Shown here: positions 35,605 to 44,941 of the stretch, one piece after another
How the letters are laid out: each line of letters begins with the position of its first letter
Numbering within the stretch: the first letter of the stretch is position 1
NCBI GenBank assembly: GCA_910587305.1
Contig: CAJUKV010000014.1
Span: 1 to 64,000 of the forward strand
Origin: an uncultured Lachnospiraceae bacterium
GTDB lineage: Bacteria > Bacillota > Clostridia > Lachnospirales > Lachnospiraceae
Reading direction: 5' to 3'
Length of the DNA stretch: 64,000 nt
The notes under the pieces: generated by a model
Databases searched by the model: none
Told to the model about the DNA's origin: nothing
The model's input: only the letters and a program-made list of their open reading frames with translations
Program-made: the position numbers and the translations under genes

Positions 35605-35913
35605 TCAGCAGTCCCACCTGCACATATTCATATTTACGTGAAGATTATCTTTAAATTCCACATTTTCCTCCAGCAGAAGCGCCCGCTGCTCAGGGAAATG
35701 TGGCGCTAATCTTCCCACATGGTTTACAACACGGTGGCAGGGGTATTTGCCGTAATATTCGGACATGCTTAAAACCTTTCCCACCAGCCGGGCGTTTTTA
35801 TCCCGGCCAATCAGCTTTGCAATTTGCCCGTAGGAGGCAACTTTTCCTTCCGGTATTTCTTCTACCACCGAAAGTATTTCGTATATTAAATCTTCCGTTA
35901 AAACTGCAGACAT
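35605..35913 (-). CDS. MGMT-like DNA alkyltransferase domain protein
   Basis: Protein of 102 residues made only of the DNA-binding/active-site domain of O6-alkylguanine alkyltransferases. It shows IPEGKVASYGQIAKLIG and the active-site box YPCHRVVNHVGRL with Cys present, unlike the Trp-bearing ATL proteins. The usual N-terminal domain is missing, as in other short MGMT-family members. ATG 35913 has GAGG at a suitable distance on the minus strand; the frame runs open to 35940. It is followed by no terminator and lies head-to-tail after yaaA. Confidence 0.85.
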   Translation of the reverse strand: MSAVLTEDLIYEILSVVEEIPEGKVASYGQIAKLIGRDKNARLVGKVLSMSEYYGKYPCHRVVNHVGRLAPHFPEQRALLLEENVEFKDNLHVNMNMCRWDC

Positions 35914-35951
35914 AACGTTTTCCTCATGCGTTAATAGCAATCTCTTTTTCT

Positions 35952-36704
35952 CTAAGAATCACATTCTCTAAGAAACACATACCTGTCCTTGCCGGATAAT
36001 TCCGCGCAGAAGGAAAAACCAAGGGCATGGAATTCTTTCAGGTCTTTTAAATTTTCTATTTGATTTTCCGCCATAAACCGCACCATTTCGCCTCTCGCCA
36101 TTTTGGCTAAGGTTCCTTTTTGGCGCACTTTTCCGCCGTCCGGTTCGCCGAACTCAATTGTGAGAAAGGTGTCTTTTGGGGTGATGTATTTTTCGATACA
36201 TTGAGAATACTCCTTTGACGCCAGATTGACAATGACTCTGTCCTCGTCAGGCAGGCTTTGGTAGAGGCGGTTGTTCCAGAACTCATACAAATTCCGGCAG
36301 CCATTTACGGATAAGCCGGCCTGCATTTCCAGGCGGTAGGGCACTACGCCGTCAAAAGGCCTCAGCAGGCCGTAAAATCCTGATAAGATACGAAGGTGTT
36401 CCTCAATATAGGAAAGGGCGTCGGCGGTAAAAACAGCCGGAGCCATATGCTGATACTGCAAACCTTCGTATGAAATCACTGCAGGCGTCAGCGCTTTTTC
36501 CGGATTCATATTCTGAAAGCGTTCATAATTTAACCCTGCAAGCTTGTCGTTGCATTTCCACAATTCCTTTGCCTGGGCGTAGGTCAAGGCTTTTACCGCC
36601 TGCATCAAAACCCTGGTATCTTCGATAAATTCTGGCATTTTACGGGCGGGGAAAGTATCCGTGTCGATGTTCATTTTTTTGGCGGGTGAAATAATTATTT
36701 TCAT
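35952..36704 (-). CDS. yaaA: Peroxide stress protein YaaA family
   Basis: Protein of 250 residues of the YaaA (DUF328) family, which lowers free iron and DNA damage during hydrogen peroxide stress and binds DNA. It begins with the family signature MKIIISPAKKMN and has FSGFYGLLRPFDGVVPYRLEM-type spacing (LSGFYGLLRPFDG near residue 108) plus VNLASKEYS near 163. The C-terminus is complete. It lies directly upstream of the MGMT-like gene, so a shared stress or DNA-protection transcript is plausible. Confidence 0.93.
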   Translation of the reverse strand: MKIIISPAKKMNIDTDTFPARKMPEFIEDTRVLMQAVKALTYAQAKELWKCNDKLAGLNYERFQNMNPEKALTPAVISYEGLQYQHMAPAVFTADALSYIEEHLRILSGFYGLLRPFDGVVPYRLEMQAGLSVNGCRNLYEFWNNRLYQSLPDEDRVIVNLASKEYSQCIEKYITPKDTFLTIEFGEPDGGKVRQKGTLAKMARGEMVRFMAENQIENLKDLKEFHALGFSFCAELSGKDRYVFLRECDS

Positions 36705-37022
36705 GGCATTGTTTACCGATTCTTTTATAAACTCCCTTTTCGGAAAAGTGTTTCCGTTACAAAAATCTCATAAAACATTATAACACAAAAAAACTTCCAT
36801 AAGGACAATAATAAGGGAGAATGAAGTATGATAAATTCCAAGTAGAATATCGTAGAAAATGACAAATAATAATTAGAATGAGCAAAGACAGATAGTGGGA
36901 AATATATTAAAATAATATCAGAAAAAAGAAAAAATTGTCTATTATGTCGAAAAAAATACAAAATTTAGTGAATCTATTTCGATAGAAGTAGACAAAATAA
37001 AAAAGAAAGGCAGGAGGTTTTT
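36705..37022. other. AT-rich promoter region of the sugar cluster
   Basis: About 318 bases between the divergent yaaA and binding-protein genes. It is very AT-rich and has several weak -10-like and -35-like words (for example TTGTCT near 36937). No clear cre box, riboswitch or hairpin was identified. GGCAGGAGG just before 37023 is the ribosome site for the binding protein. Confidence 0.45.
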
Positions 37023-38450
37023 ATGAGAAAGAAATATTTGGCTATTTTCCTGGCGGCTGCCATGACAGTATCTTTAGCAGGATGCGGCGGGGCAAAGGAT
37101 CAGGGAAGCGAGCCCGCAAAGGAAGAAAGTACGGAAAGCACACAGACGCAGGAAGAAAGCACGCCGGCCCAGGATGAGGGAGCGGACGAAAGTCAGGAGG
37201 CGGATACAGGCTCATCCGAAGAAAGCGGCGAAGGTCTTTCCGGTTCGTTCTCCATTTACCATATGCATGGGGAAGACGATACCACCGGAACGGCAGCGGC
37301 ATTCTGGAAAGCGGCAAAGAAGTTCCAGGAAGAAAATCCTAACGTGGAGATTGAGTTTGTTTTCACGGCACATGACGGATACCAGCAGAAGCTGACGACA
37401 ATGATGGCAGGAGAAGAGCTTACGGATGTTTGGATGACAAAGGGAGACATGCTTCCCTCTTTTGCAGACACCGGAACCATTCAGGCGGCTGATCAGTACA
37501 TCAAGGCGGACGCGGAATGGGCAGACGCTTATCTGGACGGCGCGTTTGCAGACTGCACATATGACGGAACCGAATGGGGCGTTCCCATGCAGATGCAGGC
37601 AAATACCATAGGTATTTATAATGAAGCGATTTTCGAGGAATGTGGAATTGATGCATGGCCGGAAACATGGACGGAGCTGATAGAGGACTGCGAGAAGATT
37701 AAGGCAAAGGGCTACATTCCGATTGCAATGGGTAACAAAGAGCAATGGGTTGCGGAATCCACCGTTTTCAATACCTATGCTTATAAATATGTGGATCAGG
37801 AATGGTTCAACAGTCTTGCCAACAACCAGGGCGCTAAATTTACGGACGAAGCTTTTGTGAGAGCGCTTGCAGGATTCCAGGATATTGCACAGTATTTTAA
37901 TGAAGATATGAACTCCCTTGACCAGGATGAAATGTATGCTTTATATTACAACAAACAGGCGGCTATGTTCTTTAACGGAGCATGGGGCGTAGGAAATGTG
38001 ATTGGCAACTGTCCTGAGGATGTACTGGCAACCACCCATGTAGGTTTGATGCCGGCAGTGGAAGGTGAAGCAGGTACGAAATATGATACGGCGGCAGGAG
38101 CAGGCTGGAATTATGTGATTCACAGCAGACTGGAAGGCGATGACCTTACGGCATGTCTTGCATTCCTTAAAGCGGTGTCAACAGGCGATTATGCAAATGA
38201 TGCGTTACAGTTAGGATTTATTTCTTCCGGTAAGACCACGGAGGTGGACACTTCCACATTGCATCCACTGTTTGCAGAGTACTATGAGCTGGCGGCAACC
38301 ATGAACAACTGCTCTATCTTTGACGTGGTGCTTCCTGCGGAGGTTGGCTCGGGAGTTCTTTATGCGGATACTCAGCAGTTGATTGCGGGAACCATGACGC
38401 CGGAGGATATGGCGGCTGACTGCCAGGCGGTTATGGAAGCAAATTATTAA
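37023..38450 (+). CDS. ABC sugar transporter, extracellular binding lipoprotein
   Basis: Solute-binding protein of 475 residues. The lipoprotein signal MRKKYLAIFLAAAMTVSLAG ends at the lipobox Cys near residue 21. An acidic Glu/Ser/Gln linker (about 25-75) follows, then a family 1 extracellular sugar-binding fold, with FWKAAKKFQEENPNVEIEFV, WGVPMQMQANTIGIYNEAIF and AMFFNGAWGVGN visible. It delivers a sugar or oligosaccharide to the two permeases downstream. No ATPase gene is in the cluster, so a shared MsmX-type ATPase is likely. A terminator-like hairpin lies between it and the permeases. Confidence 0.92.
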   Translation: MRKKYLAIFLAAAMTVSLAGCGGAKDQGSEPAKEESTESTQTQEESTPAQDEGADESQEADTGSSEESGEGLSGSFSIYHMHGEDDTTGTAAAFWKAAKKFQEENPNVEIEFVFTAHDGYQQKLTTMMAGEELTDVWMTKGDMLPSFADTGTIQAADQYIKADAEWADAYLDGAFADCTYDGTEWGVPMQMQANTIGIYNEAIFEECGIDAWPETWTELIEDCEKIKAKGYIPIAMGNKEQWVAESTVFNTYAYKYVDQEWFNSLANNQGAKFTDEAFVRALAGFQDIAQYFNEDMNSLDQDEMYALYYNKQAAMFFNGAWGVGNVIGNCPEDVLATTHVGLMPAVEGEAGTKYDTAAGAGWNYVIHSRLEGDDLTACLAFLKAVSTGDYANDALQLGFISSGKTTEVDTSTLHPLFAEYYELAATMNNCSIFDVVLPAEVGSGVLYADTQQLIAGTMTPEDMAADCQAVMEANY

Positions 38451-38577
38451 TATTACGCTGCCTGCAGTATTGCTGACTTTGTGATAAATTGTAAGGACAG
38501 CAGGATTAAGCGGTCATAAGTACTTTTGCAGCTGTTGACCGTACGGACAATATTTTAGTTTGAAATGCATAATTAAG

Positions 38578-38632
38578 CCGGTGAGCCATTGCGAATCTGC
38601 TGAAAATCAGTGGGGGCAATGGCTCCGGTTTT
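38578..38632 (+). terminator. Intergenic terminator/attenuator after binding-protein gene
   Basis: CCG..GAGCCATTGC (38578-38592) pairs with GCAATGGCTC-CGG (38616-38628), followed by TTTTAT. It lies between the binding protein and the permeases and probably lets only part of the transcription continue, giving more binding protein than permease. Confidence 0.65.
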
Positions 38633-38705
38633 ATAAACGGTGGTGGGGGAGAGCTTCGTTTCGTATACATCTGACTTTGCGTATTGACAGGAATGGGGGA
38701 TTTTA

Positions 38706-39602
38706 ATGAATATTCGTGAAATGCGGAATAATAAACAAAAAATAGGAATTTATTTGTTGGTAATGATTCCATTTATCTATTTTATCTATATTATGATTGT
38801 CCCGCTGGGCACTTCCGTCTATTACAGTCTGACAAAATGGAAAGGAATCGGGGAAGCGCAGTTTGTGGGACTCAGTAATTACGCCACACTGCTGAAAACA
38901 GGTGATTTCTGGCTTGTAACGAAGAATACGTTGTTTTTAAGCCTGGTTTGTACATTAGGGCAGGTGGGAATCGCATTGCTAATCGCATTTCTTATGACGA
39001 TTAGAAGGCTAAAGCTGAAAGCCTTTCACCGGGCGGTTATCTTTTTCCCGGTTGTAATGGCTCCCATTGTTGTGGGCTATGTATGGCGCTTTATCTACAA
39101 CTCAAATTATGGTCTTTTGAATGCGTTCCTGCGGGCAATCGGGCGGGAGGACTGGATTCGCTTCTGGCTGGATGATCAGAACATTGTCTTAAAGGTGGTG
39201 TCCGTTCCGGTCATCTGGCAGTATATAGGGCTTTATATGGTAATTCTCATGAGCGCTATTTCGGCCATTCCCCAGGAGGTTTTTGAGTGCGCGGAAATTG
39301 ACGGGGCAACCGGAGTAAAAAAATCGATTTATATCACCCTTCCCATGGTATGGGATACGTTGAAGATTTGTATTATTTTGTGCGCCGGAGGCACCATGAA
39401 GATTTACGACCATCTGGTTGCGCTTACAAACGGAGGTCCGGGAAGGGCGACGGAATCGCTGGCAATGTATTCTTATGAATACACGTTCAAATTTGGCAAT
39501 TTTGGAATGGGCGCGACAATTGCCGTTTCCATTTTGATTCTTGCATTATTGATAAGCGCCATGGTTCAGATCCTGATGGGAAGGAGGAATAAGGATGAAT
39601 AA
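38706..39602 (+). CDS. ABC sugar transporter permease (MsmF/UgpA-like)
   Basis: Inner membrane permease of 298 residues with six hydrophobic segments. The EAA loop that contacts the ATPase is EVFECAEIDGATGVKKSIYI near residue 193, and TNGGPGRATES near 240 is typical of carbohydrate (CUT1) permeases. It overlaps the next permease by eight bases, so the two are translated together. AATGGGGG precedes the ATG. Confidence 0.92.
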   Translation: MNIREMRNNKQKIGIYLLVMIPFIYFIYIMIVPLGTSVYYSLTKWKGIGEAQFVGLSNYATLLKTGDFWLVTKNTLFLSLVCTLGQVGIALLIAFLMTIRRLKLKAFHRAVIFFPVVMAPIVVGYVWRFIYNSNYGLLNAFLRAIGREDWIRFWLDDQNIVLKVVSVPVIWQYIGLYMVILMSAISAIPQEVFECAEIDGATGVKKSIYITLPMVWDTLKICIILCAGGTMKIYDHLVALTNGGPGRATESLAMYSYEYTFKFGNFGMGATIAVSILILALLISAMVQILMGRRNKDE

Positions 39603-40428
39603 AATAAAAAGATATGCGGCAAATTTCATTGTAAACGTACCGATTATGATTTTGTCTCTTACCTGTATTTTCCCTGTGGTGTGGCTTTTATATTCTTCGG
39701 TGAAGACAGACGTTGAATTTAACAGAAGCCCGGTCAGCCTGCCCTCTAAAATCCATTTGGACAATTATATTGAGGCTTTCAATAAAGCAAGCTTTGGAAC
39801 ATTTACTTTTAACAGTCTGTTTAACAGCGTGATATCGCTGCTGCTGGTACTGATCATTTCCTTTGTTATGGGGTATCTTTTATCCAGATACCGGTTTAAA
39901 GGCAGGAACCTGATTTATGGGGCTTTAATGGCGGCAATGATGATTCCTATTTATGCTTTGCTGGTTCCAATTTTTATTCAGGAAAAGCAGCTGGGAATCT
40001 TAAACACACGTTTTTCTCTGCTTCCCATTTATGTGGCGGTAGAGCTGCCTACGGCGGTTTTTCTGATTGACAGCTATATCAGGGGAATCTCCGTTGATAT
40101 GGAAGATGCGGCTTCTATTGACGGAGCAAGTCTTCCGCGTATTATGTTTACAATTATTATGCCGATTTGTAAACCGATTTTATCTACGATTGTGATTCTT
40201 ACTTTTATGCATGTGTGGAACGAATTTGCTTTTGCACAGGTGTTGATTTCAAAGGAGGCGTTAAAGACCATCCCCATTGGCCTTACTTATTTTACAACAC
40301 AGTATTCCACCAGCTATACGCTTCTTTTAGCGGCGCTGGCTATGGCAACAATACCGGTGCTTGTTATTTATCTCTTTTTCTATAATAAGATTATGGAAGG
40401 AATGATGGCAGGAGCCATTAAGGGCTAA
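39595..40428 (+). CDS. ABC sugar transporter permease (MsmG/UgpE-like)
   Basis: Second CUT1-family permease, 277 residues, with six hydrophobic segments. The EAA loop is VDMEDAASIDGASLPRIMFT near residue 163. The ATG lies inside the end of the previous permease gene, with AAGGAGGAATAAGG upstream. The C-terminus IMEGMMAGAIKG is characteristic of this permease type. It forms the heterodimeric channel with the preceding protein. Confidence 0.92.
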   Translation: MNKIKRYAANFIVNVPIMILSLTCIFPVVWLLYSSVKTDVEFNRSPVSLPSKIHLDNYIEAFNKASFGTFTFNSLFNSVISLLLVLIISFVMGYLLSRYRFKGRNLIYGALMAAMMIPIYALLVPIFIQEKQLGILNTRFSLLPIYVAVELPTAVFLIDSYIRGISVDMEDAASIDGASLPRIMFTIIMPICKPILSTIVILTFMHVWNEFAFAQVLISKEALKTIPIGLTYFTTQYSTSYTLLLAALAMATIPVLVIYLFFYNKIMEGMMAGAIKG

Positions 40429-40435
40429 CACGAAG

Positions 40436-40476
40436 AAATTTTCCAGGGCGCCGAAGGACACCGCCCAAGAAAATTT
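40436..40476. repeat. Intergenic palindrome, copy C
   Basis: AAATTTTC (40436-40443) pairs with GAAAATTT (40469-40476) around CAG-GGCG...CGCC-CAA. It is the same two-stem layout as 17560-17592 and 17659-17698. It lies just after the second permease gene. Confidence 0.6.
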
Positions 40477-40530
40477 AAGGCTTTACATTGATGGCTGTGG
40501 GGAATAAAGAAAGACGATACAGGAGTTTGT

Positions 40531-41439
40531 ATGATCGATATATCACGACTTTCACCAATCGATCCGTATGTACGGATGATGAAGCTGCAGAAGGAAGCGT
40601 CTTTTTCCGGGAAATGGGAAGATATTGATAATGTGTTTACGTATATTGCCGTGGGGAACGCTGATTTTATTGTAAACGGAATCAGCTATCATCTTCATGC
40701 GGGAAACATCATTATTATTCCGCCCTATATGACGCATGTGATACTATCAAACAGTATGGAACCTTTTGTCCAGTATATTATGCATTTTGATTTTTATGAA
40801 TGCCAGGAACGCAAGGGGCTGGTGCATAAAAATATGTTGGAAGAGGAACAGCCTGTCATCCCTGAAAGGGAGTGTGTTTTGGATGACAGCGTAATTATTT
40901 CTGAGATACCGGAGGCGGAGCGTAATCAGATTGTACTGCGTTATTTGAATCTGCTTCAGGAATTTAAGGAGGAAAGGCCGGGAAAAGATCTGATTATGAA
41001 GGCAGGATGCATGGAGCTTTTGGTGAATGCGCTCAGAAACCGCATAGAGGTGAAAGAAAAAAGCAGCAGGAAGAAATCAAAATCGTGGATTCATATTGAA
41101 AATGCAATGGAATACATTATGAATATGGATTTGTCAGAGGATTTGACAAACGAATCTATTGCAGGGGCAATTGGCGTCTCTGCCAACTACCTTACCAGCA
41201 TTTTTCAAATGTATCTGGGGATTCCACTGCATAAATATATTGTGAATGTAAGAATTGAACAGGCCCAGCAATTGCTTTTGTCAGGGAAAGTGAATGTGAC
41301 GGAGGCGGCCGATTTGACAGGATTTTCAAGCATTCATGTATTTAGCAAAACGTTTAAGAGTATTATGGGCATTTCGCCCAGTCAATTTATGAATGAAACC
41401 GTAGCCAGAAAGAAGGAGGTAAATTTTTATGTGGATTGA
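40531..41439 (+). CDS. AraC-family transcriptional regulator
   Basis: Protein of 302 residues. Residues about 20-120 are a cupin-like sensor (ISYHLHAGNIIIIPPYMTHV). About 190-295 form the double helix-turn-helix of the AraC family, with IAGAIGVSANYLTSIFQMYL and EAADLTGFSSIHVFSKTFKS followed by GISPSQF. It lies between the ABC transporter and the glycosidase gene and overlaps the latter by 11 bases, so it most likely controls this sugar cluster in response to the imported sugar. ACAGGAG precedes the ATG. Confidence 0.92.
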   Translation: MIDISRLSPIDPYVRMMKLQKEASFSGKWEDIDNVFTYIAVGNADFIVNGISYHLHAGNIIIIPPYMTHVILSNSMEPFVQYIMHFDFYECQERKGLVHKNMLEEEQPVIPERECVLDDSVIISEIPEAERNQIVLRYLNLLQEFKEERPGKDLIMKAGCMELLVNALRNRIEVKEKSSRKKSKSWIHIENAMEYIMNMDLSEDLTNESIAGAIGVSANYLTSIFQMYLGIPLHKYIVNVRIEQAQQLLLSGKVNVTEAADLTGFSSIHVFSKTFKSIMGISPSQFMNETVARKKEVNFYVD

Positions 41440-43474
41440 GGGAAATTACAGACGGAACCTGATGGACATGCATATTGACGACTGGAATCCGGAATTTTTA
41501 AGCCGCCTTGATGTGGACGAGTACATTAAAGCGCTTAAGGATGCGGGAATTCAGGCCGCCATGGTGAAAGGAAGGCCCCATACGGGACTGGCCTATTATC
41601 CTACGAAGGTGGGAAGAATGCATAAGGGGCTTAAGGGTTTCGACTTCCTCGGGGAGATGGTGCAAAAATGTCATGAAAACGGGATTGCGGTGGTTGCCTA
41701 TTTTACACAGATTTTTGATAACTGGGCGTACGACAATCACCCTGAATGGCGTATCATCACCGCAGAGGGGAAGGGAATGCGGGAGCTGCACGAGAAGGCA
41801 AACATGAAAACGGGCCGCTATGGCATTGTCTGTCCCAATAATGAAGGATACAGAGAATATGTGAAAGCCTGCTTAACGGAGATGAACGAGCTTTACGACT
41901 TTGACGGAATGTTCCTGGATATGACCTTTTTTCCGGAAGTGTGCTATTGTCCCAGCTGCCGGAAAAGATACATGGATGAAACCGGTAAGGAGCTGCCCAG
42001 AGTCATTGACTGGCAGGACCCCGATTGGATGGAGTATGCTTACAAGAGGGATGAATGGATGGCGGATTATGCCAGGTTTGCAACGGACTGCGTAAAGAAA
42101 ATAAAACCTGACGTAACCATTGAACACCAATTTTCCAGCATAGCCGCATCTTGGATTACGGCTAATTCGGAGCTTTTGTTAGACGCCATTGACTGTGCAA
42201 GCGGAGATTATTATGGAGGCTTTTTACAGCAGACGTTCATCAATAAATATTATAAGAATATTTCGCCCAATCTTCCCTTCGTGTATCATACGTCGCGCTG
42301 TGACCCGGAGCTGAAATATCATACCACGACGAAAACGGAAGAAGAAATGCTTTTGCATGTTATCACGGCTCTTGTACATAACGGTGCGTTTTTGCTGGTG
42401 GACGCCATTAATCCGGATGGGAGCATTGTGCCCGACGTTTATCATGGAATGATGAAACGGGTTTATGAAAATACCAGTCGGTTTGAAAAATATATAAACG
42501 GTGATCTGTATCATGACGCCGCGGTCTGGTTTGCAACACATGCAAAATATGATCCCAACGAAACCGGAATCGAAGTTACCCAAAAGAGCTTTCAGCCTGC
42601 TTTTTATCTGGAAGCCCCTGTGGCGGCGTCCTCTGTGCTGCGGGAATATAATGTGCCCTTTGAGGTAATTGGAACGAAAAACATCAGACAGGAAAAGGCA
42701 AAGGTGTTAATTCTTTCCCATGTGGCCAATATCCGGGAAGAGGAAATGGATGAGATAGAGGCTTACCTTGCGGGAGGCGGCAACCTGTTTATCAGCGGTC
42801 CGATAGGAAATAAGCGGCTGCAAAAACTCCTTGGCATAAGGATAACAGGACAAACCGAACACGACTTTACTTATATGAGTCCTACAAAGGAAGGGGAGGA
42901 GTTATTTGAGGGATTTTCTCATCTGGTGCCCCTTACCATAGACGGTCATCAGATGGAGGCGGAGATTGCAGACGATACGAATCTTACGGTGCTTGCGACG
43001 AAAACCCTGCCCTATACAATGACGGGCCGCTGTGAGTTTGCAGCTATCCATTCCAATCCGCCCGGTATTTATACGGAAGCTCCCTGCGCGGTGCTGAAAC
43101 AAGTGGGAGAAAGCAGGATCATCTGGACGGCGGCGCCCATAGAAATGTCAAGGCCCTATATGAGCCGGAAGGTATTTTTCCGTATGATTGATTTCTTGCG
43201 TGGCGAAGCAGCTTTTACCTCAAACGCGCCGAAATTCGTGGAAGTATTGGGATGGCAAAAGGACGGGAAGGACTACTTTGCAGCCATCAACCAGCAGGAG
43301 GAATCTCCCGTGGCGCCTATGTATGATATTACCATTGAAGTGAAGGGCAAAGCCGGTAAGAAGGCTTATCTCCTTCCGGAGCATACGGAATTAAAGACGG
43401 AAACCATAGGGGAAGATACGTTGAAAATTTATTTACCGAAACTGGAAATCTTCCATATTCTTTGTTTGGAATAG
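41429..43474 (+). CDS. Glycoside hydrolase-like protein (GHL6/beta-galactosidase trimerisation type)
   Basis: Protein of 681 residues with no signal peptide. The N-terminal about 370 residues look like a TIM barrel of the hypothetical glycosyl hydrolase 6 type, with DMHIDDWNPEF, GRPHTGLAYYPTKVG, YDFDGMFLDMTFFPEVCYCP and IEHQFSS. The middle (about 400-600) resembles a beta-galactosidase trimerisation/glutamine amidotransferase-like fold (VLILSHVANI, LAGGGNLFISGPIG). A CPSCRKRYMDE pair of cysteines is of a sort seen in these barrels. The substrate is unknown; the cluster suggests a fucose- or ketose-containing glycan. GGAGG precedes the ATG, which overlaps araC-like by 11 bases. Confidence 0.7.
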   Translation: MWIEGNYRRNLMDMHIDDWNPEFLSRLDVDEYIKALKDAGIQAAMVKGRPHTGLAYYPTKVGRMHKGLKGFDFLGEMVQKCHENGIAVVAYFTQIFDNWAYDNHPEWRIITAEGKGMRELHEKANMKTGRYGIVCPNNEGYREYVKACLTEMNELYDFDGMFLDMTFFPEVCYCPSCRKRYMDETGKELPRVIDWQDPDWMEYAYKRDEWMADYARFATDCVKKIKPDVTIEHQFSSIAASWITANSELLLDAIDCASGDYYGGFLQQTFINKYYKNISPNLPFVYHTSRCDPELKYHTTTKTEEEMLLHVITALVHNGAFLLVDAINPDGSIVPDVYHGMMKRVYENTSRFEKYINGDLYHDAAVWFATHAKYDPNETGIEVTQKSFQPAFYLEAPVAASSVLREYNVPFEVIGTKNIRQEKAKVLILSHVANIREEEMDEIEAYLAGGGNLFISGPIGNKRLQKLLGIRITGQTEHDFTYMSPTKEGEELFEGFSHLVPLTIDGHQMEAEIADDTNLTVLATKTLPYTMTGRCEFAAIHSNPPGIYTEAPCAVLKQVGESRIIWTAAPIEMSRPYMSRKVFFRMIDFLRGEAAFTSNAPKFVEVLGWQKDGKDYFAAINQQEESPVAPMYDITIEVKGKAGKKAYLLPEHTELKTETIGEDTLKIYLPKLEIFHILCLE

Positions 43475-43551
43475 GAAATTGTCACAAAAATGAGTCCTCA
43501 GATTTCTGTTTCCGGAAGGCTTTATGTAAAAGAAAATAATTGAAGGAATGG

Positions 43552-43800
43552 GGTATTATGACAATGTCATTAAGTTAATGGCTGCGGACGCCGGGAGGAA
43601 AACAAACGCTGCCTCGCTTCGCGAGTCTGCTTATTGTAAAAATTCTTCGTCGCCGCGCTTTCGCTCCGTAAAAAGCGTAGCGGACACTAGGTTCGTGAAG
43701 TACCTCACCAAGTGCCGACGCTTTTTAAGGGGCTCCCCCAGAATTTTATTTTCCTCCCGGCTGGTTTTGGCGCTAAACTTAATGACATTGGGTATTATGA
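43552..43800. mobile_element. 229-bp MITE with 10-bp target duplication
   Basis: The element occupies 43562-43790. Ends are the perfect 15-bp inverted repeat CAATGTCATTAAGTT / AACTTAATGACATTG. It is bracketed by an exact direct repeat GGTATTATGA at 43552-43561 and 43791-43800. Inside, GCCGGGAGGAAAA (43590-43602) and TTTTCCTCCCGGC (43749-43761) form a second perfect inverted pair, and AAAAAGCGT/ACGCTTTTT a third. There is no transposase. An open frame of 96 codons crosses the element but is an artefact of its repeat sequence. It separates the glycosidase and epimerase genes. Confidence 0.85.
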
Positions 43801-43868
43801 AGAATTTTCACTGTGAAATGTGTCAGACACTTACGTGAACGGGTGATGGGAAAGAGTGGAGGGATAGG

Positions 43869-44771
43869 ATGATGAAATATGGTATTTATTTTGCTTATTG
43901 GGAGCAGGAATGGGGCGTTGACCAGAAACAATATATTGAAAAGGTGAAAAAGCTTGGGTTTGATATTCTGGAAATTTCCTGCGCTATGCTGAAAAATATT
44001 GAAAAGAAAGAATTGCAGGAAATCAGGAAAAGAGCGGAGGATGCGGGGGTAATTTTAACTGCCGGGTATGGGCCTTCGGCAAGTGAAAATCTGGCAAGCT
44101 CCGATCCGGAAGTGGTAAAAAATGCCATTGCTTTTTACACGGATATTTTAAAGAAGCTTGAAGTTCTGGACATTCACACCTTAGGAGGCGGAATCTATTC
44201 TTACTGGCCGGTGGATTACTCGAAACCTATCGACAAGGCGGGAGACTGGATAAGAAGCGTGGAAAACGTGCGCAAAGTAGGCAGGATCGCCGGTGAGTGC
44301 GGCGTGGATTACTGCCTGGAAGTGCTGAACAGGTTTGAGGGATATCTGCTGAATACCTGCGAGGAGTGTAAGAAATTTGTGGAAGAAGTAAACGTGAACG
44401 CCGTAAAGATTATGTTGGATACCTTCCATATGAATATTGAGGAAGACAGCATGGTGGAAGCAATCTTGCTGGCGGGCAAAAAGCTCGGTCACTTCCACGT
44501 GGGAGAAAATAACAGACGGCTGCCCGGCAAAGGAGGCTTTCCCTGGTATGAGATCGGCATGGCGCTGCGTGCGGTCGGGTATGAGAAAAATGTGGTGATG
44601 GAGCCCTTTGTCAGAAGCGGAGGCGGAGTGGGAAGCGATATCAAAATATGGCGCGATTTAAGCCGCGGCGCATCTATAGAACAGCTTGACGAGGATGCGG
44701 CAGATTCGGTGAAGTATCTGCGCTATGTGTTTGGCGGCCCTAATTCCGACGGCAGGAGCGTACTCAGATAA
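43869..44771 (+). CDS. D-allulose/D-tagatose 3-epimerase family protein
   Basis: Protein of 300 residues closely resembling D-psicose (D-allulose) 3-epimerases of Clostridia: YGIYFAYWEQEWGVDQKQYI at the start, then GYGPSASENLASSDPEVVKN. Metal and proton-transfer residues are visible: Glu in CLEVLNRFEGYL near 153, Asp and His in MLDTFHMNIEE near 184, and Glu in VVMEPFVRSGG near 245. It interconverts ketohexoses at C3. GGAGGG precedes the tandem ATGs at 43869 and 43872. It lies in the sugar cluster between the MITE and fucI, so it probably processes a sugar released or imported by the upstream genes. Confidence 0.9.
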   Translation: MMKYGIYFAYWEQEWGVDQKQYIEKVKKLGFDILEISCAMLKNIEKKELQEIRKRAEDAGVILTAGYGPSASENLASSDPEVVKNAIAFYTDILKKLEVLDIHTLGGGIYSYWPVDYSKPIDKAGDWIRSVENVRKVGRIAGECGVDYCLEVLNRFEGYLLNTCEECKKFVEEVNVNAVKIMLDTFHMNIEEDSMVEAILLAGKKLGHFHVGENNRRLPGKGGFPWYEIGMALRAVGYEKNVVMEPFVRSGGGVGSDIKIWRDLSRGASIEQLDEDAADSVKYLRYVFGGPNSDGRSVLR

Positions 44772-44941
44772 CAATAAATGATGTGAAGAACAGGCGATCT
44801 ATAACTAAATTTTGTGAAAAATTTACCGGATGTACGCAGAGCGTACATTGATGAAAGCCGGGTGTTTCAGATGGAAAATCAGCTTCAAGGGTAGGGGCAA
44901 GGAGATTCTAAGAGAGCCCGGGAAATAGAAATGGAGGGAAT

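Noticed and set aside
43548..43838. 96-codon open frame over the MITE
   Set aside because: The frame lies across inverted repeats and the target duplication; it is a by-product of the element, not a gene.
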